NCBI RefSeq assembly: GCF_018860155.1
Contig: NZ_JAHKNI010000009.1
Span: 1-64,000 of the forward strand
Reading direction: 5' to 3'
Length of the DNA stretch: 64,000 nucleotides
Origin: Nocardia albiluteola
Lineage (GTDB): Bacteria; Actinomycetota; Actinomycetes; Mycobacteriales; Mycobacteriaceae
Shown here: piece by piece, positions 25,101-34,100 of the stretch
How the letters are laid out: each line of letters starts with the position of its first letter
How positions within the stretch are numbered: position 1 is the first letter of the stretch
The notes under the pieces: model-generated
Told to the model about the DNA's origin: nothing
Databases searched by the model: none
Seen by the model: only the letters and a program-made list of their open reading frames with translations
Program-made: the position numbers and the translations under genes

Positions 25101-28100
25101 CGGGGACAGTGGCTACAGCGGCATCAGCGGCGGGCTCCCGGGGGAGATGGCTAGGATGCTGCGACCGCCCATGCCACCTGGTGATGCGGGGCGGATACGG
25201 CCGCCGCGCAGCCTTGACAAGGAATTCTTCACCGATCTGTTCCAGTTGGACCACGACACGCTCGCCGAGGTGCTCGGCAGTCGAAGTTTGGCGCGGCTGG
25301 TCCAGAGCTGGGAGGGCCGGTTGCACGAGGTGGACCGCCTCGACGAGTTCTTGACCGAGAACTTGCAGGAGGCGATCGACAATGTGTATGAAAACCTCCT
25401 CGATGAGGGCATGCTTCCGTCGAATCTGAAGGAGGATCTGGAAGACGATCGGGTATCCTTGCTGAACGATTTCGGCTGGACTGATGACATGGCCGGAGCA
25501 GTCGAGGATGTGCTGGCCGGATGGAATTCCGAGACCCATGAAGATACGCCGGCCGCATTCAAGAGGCTTCTTGAAAATCGATGGCTCGAGAACAATAAGC
25601 TGCTGATGCATCTGGCCGCCTGGAAATCGGATGTCCAGCTGAGCGATACCACAATTGCGCAATGGATGGCAGAGCGGATCGATCGTCTTATCGGGTACGG
25701 CGACACGGTCACCCTGGGTACCAAACCGAAGTTTTCGAGTAATCGCCGGCACGGCGTCGAGCTGTTCCACAAGCATGGGTATACCGTCGTCCGTGTGGAG
25801 CGCGCCGGCGCGAAATCCGGAAACCTGAGACTGCCGACGGCGGTAGTGCTGCTGGACCCGCGCGGCGGGGCCGAGATCACCGTGCCGTTGGCGGACTTCA
25901 GCCAATTCGACGGCATCGGTTCTTCGGGGCCGGGTACCACGTCCATCTTCGGCACGAATACTGATAATGCCGCGTCGGCAGCGGTCATGGATCCGGTGCC
26001 TGCCGACCTCGGCGTATCGCCGATCGAATCCGCTCCGACCGCCGATGGTGAGCTGAATTCTCTGGACTCGGACGACGATTGGTCCTTCGGGCCGGTGCCA
26101 TATCTCCCCAACCGTCCGAGCAGCATCCATTCCGTCTACTCGGTCGTATCCGGGTCGTCGGAGGACGAGTCGGCTGATCCCCCGAACATGGGTGATACCG
26201 GGGTGCCGGTGCCGGCTCCGATGGTTGACAACCCATCGGTGAAGCGGCAGCTGGGGCGCGGCGTGGCTCCTAGAGTATTCGGATACAATTGGTTGCCGCT
26301 TTCGGAGCGTGATCGTTATCGCCTGGTGGTGGGGCCCGATGGGTTGTTGTATCGGGCTGTGAATGGTGAGTTGTTCGACACCGTATCCGGTTCGGCGGCT
26401 GTTTCGGATGAGTCGAATTCAAATCGCAGTCCCGGGGTTCAACCGTCGAGAAATCGACGCGCTGTAATGGTGATGGACCAGAATGGAAATCTTTTCGCGG
26501 TTGCCGAATTCGAGCAGGGTCGACCGCGGATTACGCATGCGTCGCTACTGTATGGCGATCCCGCACTGGCGGCGGCGGAGATCGAGGTGCACGCGGGTGT
26601 TGTGAAGATTCTTTCGGATCGAGGCGGTGAGTATGTCGCCGGTCGGGGATTCAACGATGCCGCGGTGCGCTATCTGCGCGATCAGGAAAATAAGCTGGCG
26701 TTGCATCCCGACTTCCGGTTGTTGCGCCCGAGGAGGCTCGCGGGGAAGCACTCCGGTGTGGAGACGGAACGAACTCCGGAGTTTGTGATCGATCGGCCCA
26801 CGCGGGGTGTGGATGTTCAGTTGGATCCGATCGCAGTGGGTCTGCCGGAGCTGAACGGCGATCAGTTGGTGGCGGAACCGCCGCCCTCGCTCGGGGCGCG
26901 GGCTGTGGTGGAGAATGCCGTTTCCGATGTGCGGCCGGAATCGGCGAGCGAGTCCGAATCAGCTGACCGGGTGGCTCGGTGGGTAGACGACGTGGCGCGG
27001 GAGCCCGTGCTGATCTGGGACGACGAGTACCTCCTCGCCGACGCTCCGGATTCTGTCGACGCCGTGCCCGATTACGGGAATGAACTTTTCGAACAGCAGC
27101 ACCACTACGAGGGCGTAGAGACCACGGTGGCACGTGACCGCGGGCCGGTGTTCGCAGGGACGGAAATTCCGATTCCGTCACGGATAACCGATTCACCACA
27201 GTTGGCGGGTGTGCCGATAGCACCCGGCGAGAAGTTCGCCGAACTATCACCCGCGCACCGTGAGGAATTGCGGATTGTTGTCGGTCCGGGAGGGTTGCTG
27301 TATCGGGCTGTCGACGGAGGTCTTTTCGATACCACCTGGGATGCGAAAATGGGGGCGCTGAGCGCGGCTCCCGGCACGTGGCAGAAGTTCCAGGATCCCA
27401 TGAACCGGCGCGCGATGATGGCGGTCGACGTATACGGAAACATGTATGCGATCACCATGAAAGAAGTAATGGAGCGCAGTCGTGAGCGAATCTCGCTCGC
27501 ATCGCTGCTCGCCGGCGCTTCGGCTGCGGCCGCTGCAATAGTTGAGGTCCGAGCGGGTGTGCTCACCATTATGCTCGGTCAGGATCAGCAATATGCGATC
27601 ACGTCTGATCTAAACGCGGCGGCGCTCGAATATCTGGGATCGAACCCTTACGGGCTTGTGCGTGGAAATGATTTCCGGCAGTCGGTTGCTGTCTCGGAAA
27701 CGTCCTCGGAGCTCGGCGGGGAAAGCGAAGGCGAGGAAACTGCCGGCATAGTCGAGCTGCCGATGCTCGAAGATTCACATGCGCTCGGGCCGGAGACCAC
27801 CGGCCCGATTCCGCTCGCTGCCCGCGGCGCAGTCGGTGATTCGGTGGTGAAACGTGCCTATCCGGGTTCTCGATTCGAGCTGCCGGCGAAGCTGCCGGTC
27901 GATCTGCCGGACGAGAACATCAACAAACAAAACCGGGCCAAGAACAGATTTTTCGACGTGAAGACGGAGGCCGGTCAATGGCTCGAACCGCTTCCCGGCG
28001 GCTTCCTGCGACATGGAAATAGTCCGGAGATGCAACGAGTCGATCAGTACGGAAACAAGCTGTACTTTGTGACCGGAGCGAACGGAACCGGTTGGGTTTC

Positions 28101-31100
28101 CTGGCCCAGGTTGTCTGCCAGGGGATATCGCGGGAATGCGGAGAGCGGGCGCTTCGTCCTCAGCGTCGGTCTGTCCGGCCTGGACCTGACGGTTCACGAT
28201 CGGGTCTTTGTCGAGCCGGACGCCGGCGATGCGCGGAAGGTGTGGCTCCGGCGGAACGGTGACTCGGTGTCGGTGTCGGCGCAGGTGGCTGCGCGGTTCG
28301 GCCTGCGTCCGCTGCGGAGGCTGGCCGGCCCGAAGTTCGCCGCCGACGGTGTTCCGAAGGTCGAGGATCTGGCAATACTGGACTGTCCGGCGGTCGACGG
28401 GGTGGATCTGCTGCACTCTCCACGCACCCATGTCGACGCCCTGGACCTGCAACGCTCTCCACACTTGGCCTCGAGCGCGGCGGTCGTGCAGCTCCGTCGC
28501 TTCCTCACCGACCATCCGGGGGCGATCGAGACGATGATCCGGGAAGATCCCGCCGGTAGCACCGAGCTGTTCGAGGTGCTGCTGGAAGTGGCCGGCCGGC
28601 CACAGTGGGTGCAGGTGAACCGTTTCACTGATTTGCCGCTGTCGGCGGCCGTCGACGGCCCGATCTGGCCCGTCCTCATCCTTGCGGCGCATGCCGTCGT
28701 GCAAGCGGATGATCTGACGCACGCCGACCGTCAGGCCCGGCGCGACCGCGATTATGACGTGAAAACGGGCACGTGGGTCCCCTTCGCGAAGGCTGGAATC
28801 GAGCACTCGGCGATGCGCGCGAAGGTCGAAGACTGGCTGGGTGATGTTCCCGTGGGGGCTGTCCCGCCGGCTGTCGCGAATTCGGGACGGCCCGACCCCG
28901 AGACCGGGGCGGGTGACGTGGTGCACGGGCAAGGCGCGGTCCCGCTGACCATCGAGAACCTCGCACAGCACGATCCCACGATCATCACCGAGAAGGTCGA
29001 CCCATGGGATCGCACGGACGACACTCCGGCAATTGCTCCGGCGATCGCTCCGGCGGCGTTCGACGAGCCGGACGCAGCCTGGCGGGTCCCGGCAGCAGTA
29101 GTTCATATCCCGGCGGACGGGTTCACGTTCAGTTCGGGCGGCAGACAGGTAAGCCTTGCCGGTGGGACGGCGGTCGCGGTGCGCATGGACGAGAGCGCGG
29201 CCGACCGGGTGTGGGTGGGTGAACCCGTCGGCGTGAACGATGGACCGATATGGCACCTGGTCGGCAGGGACATCCTCGGAAACCTGAAGGTGCCGAGCTT
29301 GGTGCGAGCCACCGGCGACCTGTTCGGTCCGTCCGGCCCACGTGTCTCCGATGTGCGGCAGGGTGACGTCGGCACCTGCTATTTGATGGCCGATCTCATC
29401 GGCGTGGCAGACCAGCATCCGGACTGGATTGTCGACATGATTCGGCCCCGTCCGGATGGTGATTTCGAGGTGCGGTTCATGGAGCCGGTTGGCGATGGGC
29501 GGGTGACGCTGCCGACCGGCGAGGTGGCGTTCCGGGAGCCGGTTCGTCGTGAGGTGTGGGTTCCGGTGGATCGGAGGTTCTACGCCTACGACGGCAGGAT
29601 TGCGTATGGCGTGCACAAGGCGGGACGGCCTTTGTGGGCGGCGTTGATCGAGAAGGCGTGGGCAATCTACCGAGGCAAAGGCCTGGGATATGCGGGGATC
29701 GGGGGCGGCCCGCCCGGGGCGACCGCAGCGGCATTGTGGCCTGCGGGCCGAGTTCGGTCGCTGCGCGCGGTGGACGACGTGAATTCCGCGCATCCGATGA
29801 CACTGGGCCCGGACGTTCTGGCGGAATTGGTCGGGAGCGTGGAGATCGCGCAGGAGGTGCTGGGTCTCGAGGAGGAATGGCGTGCTTGGATGGAGGGCTG
29901 GGCTGATCGGGACAACTGGAATCGGGCGAATGATGAGCGGGCCCGGCTGACTGTTCTCGGACTGTCTTCCGATGATGCGAGCGCGAAATTCACGCAATGG
30001 CATAAGGACAACGATGCCCGGAAGTCGGCCGGCTTCGGCGTATTCCTGGAGGCGACGTTGGGCGCCGTCAGGTATGGGCAACTCGAACAGCAGTTGAAGC
30101 CGTTGCTGGTGGAGATGGCGAAGTGGGAGTCCGGCGAGCCGTTGGTCGAGTCGGTGGTGACTCGGTGGGTTCTGGACCGCATCGACTATCTGCTGAAACG
30201 CGGCGATACGGTGGTTATGGGCACTCGCGTCCTTCCGACGGGGGGAACGCACCCTTACACCGGCCTGCCTGATAGGCATGCCTATACCGTGTCGGGGGTC
30301 GAGACAGACCCGGCCGGACGTGTGACGGGTGTGCGCCTGGTCGACCCGAACGGATGGCACCCGACCCAATTGTCCTCGGACGGGATTGTGGTGCCGGCGG
30401 CGCACCTCAATCAGTTCATGCAGCTGAGCTCTGCAGGTCCGGGTACACGGTCCGTACACGGTTGGAACCGCGATGTGACTCGTGCGCAATACCCGGGCAC
30501 TGCCGGTGCCCTCGTTGCCGAGCAGACCGTCGGGTCGCGGAGCTCGGCGATGTCCTCGGCGCTCCCAGTCGAAGAATCATTGGACGACATGCTGGAATGG
30601 GTGGCGGGTTACGGACAACCGCCGTCCACACCTGTCGCCGCCGAGGAATCGACGTCGTCGGCCTCGCACGACATGCCGGCAGCGGCGGTCGCCGTCCCTG
30701 TCGGCGGAATTACCGTCATATCGGGCCATACCGAGTTGAGCCTGGTCGGTGGGACGATGGTCGCGGTTCGCCTGGACGAGAGCGCGCCCGGTCGAGTTCT
30801 GGTGCGCGACCCCGCGAGCACAGACGCCGCACCCGTGTGGCACCGGATGGACAAGGACGTCTTGGAAACGGCCGGTCTCGAGATCCCCGACCTGGTGCTC
30901 GTCGACGGCGATCTATTCGGTGCGTCCGGACAGCCCAGCGTTGACGATGTGGTGCAGGGTGCGCTCGGCACGTGCTACCTGCTCGCTGATCTCATCGAGT
31001 TGGCGACGGAGCACAAGGAGTGGATCGTCGACATGATTGTTCCCTCGGATGATGGCTTCAAGGTGCGGTTCACCGAGCAGATTACCGACGGGCGGGAGAC

Positions 31101-34100
31101 GCTGCCGACCGGCGAGGTGGTGTTCAGCGAGCCGGTTCGTCGTGAGGTGTGGGTTCCGGTGGACCGGCGGTTCTATGCCTACGACGGGAAAATCGCTTAT
31201 GCGGTGCACAAGGCGGGGCAACCGTTGTGGGCGGCGGTGATCGAGAAGGCTTGGGCGAAATACCAGGGTGGAGACCGGGGATATCAGGGGATCGACGGCG
31301 GCGCCTCCGGCAAGACCGCGGCAGCCCTGCGGCCGGTCACGTTGGCGGGTAGCGCGGGCCGGATGCAGTCGACGCATGCGGTAGACGACGCGAATTTCGC
31401 GCATCCGATGACGTTCGGCCTGGATGCTCTGGCACAGTTGTCGGCCGGCGGCGGCAAGGTCACGGACGAGGCGCTGAGGGTTGCACGTGAGGTGTTGGCC
31501 CTCGACGGGGACTGGCGTAAGTGGATGAACGGCTGGAACAATCATTCCGGCTGGGAAATAGCTAATAATGCCCACCGTGATATTATTTCGCGCGCTTTGG
31601 AAAGTGTCGATGAGGTAGACGACTGGAACGAATATCTCAGGTGGCTGAGAGATAACAACGCGCTGAAGTCGGTCGGCTTCAAAAATTTCTTGGTGGCGAC
31701 GCTGGGTGCCGATGAGTATAGGAAACGGGAAGATTACCTGGATCCGATTGTGGCGGAGCTGGCGAAATGGGAGTCCGACGCTCCGCTCAGTGATTCGGCG
31801 TCGACCCGATGGGTCCTGGATCGGATTGTGCGTCTGCTGGCGCGTAAAGACACGGTGATCATGGCAACGCGCCTGCTGGCGGACGGTGCATTGCATCCGC
31901 ATACCGGACTGTTCGGAGGACACGCCTATACCGTGTCGGGAGTGGTTACCGACCCACTCACTGGACTCGCGACCGGTGTGAAATTGACGAATCCGAACGC
32001 GGATTCCGGTGCTCACGACCGCGAAGTCGAGGTATCGGCGGAGCACTTCAACCAGTTCGTACGGCTGTCTTCAGCCGGGGCAGGCACTCGCAGTGTGCAC
32101 GGTTGGGACGAGTCCGTGACGGGAGATATGCCCATCGTGCAGGCCGCGGCGACATCAACCGTGTCAACTGCCGAGCACTCCGACCACGGTGCGCCCGCTG
32201 TGCTGGATGACGCTGAGGACGAGTCGATGGGCGAGGACGAGTCGGAGGATGACGAGGCCGAACTCCCCGATACATTGCGCGGTGGTGAGATTGCCGGTGA
32301 CGAGGTTCAGCCTGCCGGCGCCACCGACATCGCGGTAGCTCGGGCGGCCGCGGCATTGATACCGGATCGACCGGGCTCTCCTGTTCGGTTGCCCGGCGGC
32401 GAGCAGACGACGTTGATTGCCCGTGCCCGGGATGGCGGTGCGTACCAGGAGCTGGTGCTGCGCGAGGGCATGAGGTTCGTCGTCGAACCGGTTTACGGTG
32501 ATGCGAGCGGGTTGTGGGTGTGGTTGCGCCAGGGCGACACGGCGTGGTCGGTGACTGCCGATGCTGCCGCCGCAGTGGGGTTGTATCCCTTGCGGCGGCT
32601 CGACGGACCACTGTTCAGGATGGATGATGATGGCAGGCCGCAGCTTTCGGTAAACGATCTCGAATACCTTCGGATGTCTTCGCCTTCGCCATTTGTCGAG
32701 CAGCTCTACGAACTGGTCGCCGAGGATTCGGCCTTGGTCCGGGATATGGTGCGGGAAGACGAATTCGGCAATATCGATGTGTTACTGAGGGTCGGGGACG
32801 AGCCGCGGTGGGTGCGGGTGGATGGTCTCACCGAGACTTTCTCTGCTCCGCTCGGATCTCCGGTGTGGCCCATTCTCTTTCGCGAGGCGCACGCCGCAGC
32901 GGCTGCGTGGTTGCGTGGGCCGGTGAGCTCATCTACGCAGGGGCAGGCCGAACCGCAGGGCGGAGCGAGGCTGCCGAATGTGCTGGAGCAGCCATTCGCA
33001 TGGCAAGACGGCAACGTGAACGTGGTGACCCGCGAGTGGGTGCGGCGAATTCGGCCGACCGGAGCTGTGATCACCCGGACCAACCAGCTCATGCGGCCGT
33101 ACGAGGGCGGTTTCCTGAAGTACGACGAGACGGTTCCCGAGGCTCGCAAGGAATTCTCATCCAATGAGAAGGCGAAGATGTATCGCTTGGTGCAGGGCGC
33201 GGGCGGTGTCGCAGCGTATGTAGCCGAGGAGACATTGAGTCGGGTCGGCTATCGGCGAGACTCACTCACTCGGGCAGGAGTCACCGTCCCGGTTTACCGG
33301 CTTTCCGCTCCCGAGTCCGTAGAGGTGCCAGGCCCCCGTGGCCCTGTGACATTCGACGTCGGTGAGCGAATTACCGTCGAACCCCGCGCCAGTCTCCACG
33401 GTGCCATCCTGTTGCGTCGCCACAACGGCGAGTCGGTGTGGGTCGACCCGCGCGCAGCCGCGGAATTGGGAGTGCTGCGTCCTCGAGTGCTCGACGGCCC
33501 CCTGTGGGGGAGGCCCTCTCCGACAAGGGACGATCTGATCAGAGACCTGTCGATGCTCCCGCCGCCGGTCGTCTCGGAGCTTCGGGGGATTATCGGTAGC
33601 AACCTGGCCGTGGTCGGTCAGATGCTGCGGGTGAACCGCGGCGACAGCGCCGATGGTGCGCAAACGTCGGCCATCGGGGCCGTGCCGCTCGACGAGAATG
33701 GCGTCGAGCGTCGACGCTTCCGTAGTGTCGAGGTTCGCATCGATGGACCGGGTGGGCAGCGATGGGTATCGGTGGACTGTCTCACCGATCTGCCCTATAC
33801 GAGCGGGCGGCCGATCTGGGCCCACATGATTATCGAGGCACACCGCGCCGTCCGGGCGAACACCGAAATCTCGGGGCAGGCGCCGGATAATGCGCCGGGG
33901 CAGGAACTTTCGTGGCAGGATGCGGCAACCGGAATACTCGGAGACGAGCGAAATCGGTTCGGGGTCGACGACAGCGCACAGCGGTCGGGCACTCCGGGGC
34001 CGACCCCGGTACCGATGCCAGGAGCCGCTTGGCGGGACGCTGTGCGCGACCAGTTGGGGCCCGCGGGCGCGGAGAGTCCCCCGCCCGGTGACATGTGGGC

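Noticed and set aside
27775..30489. 904-codon minus-strand open frame inside the giant gene
   Set aside because: Arg/His/Pro-rich mirror sequence opposite clear calpain-like modules; no start context.
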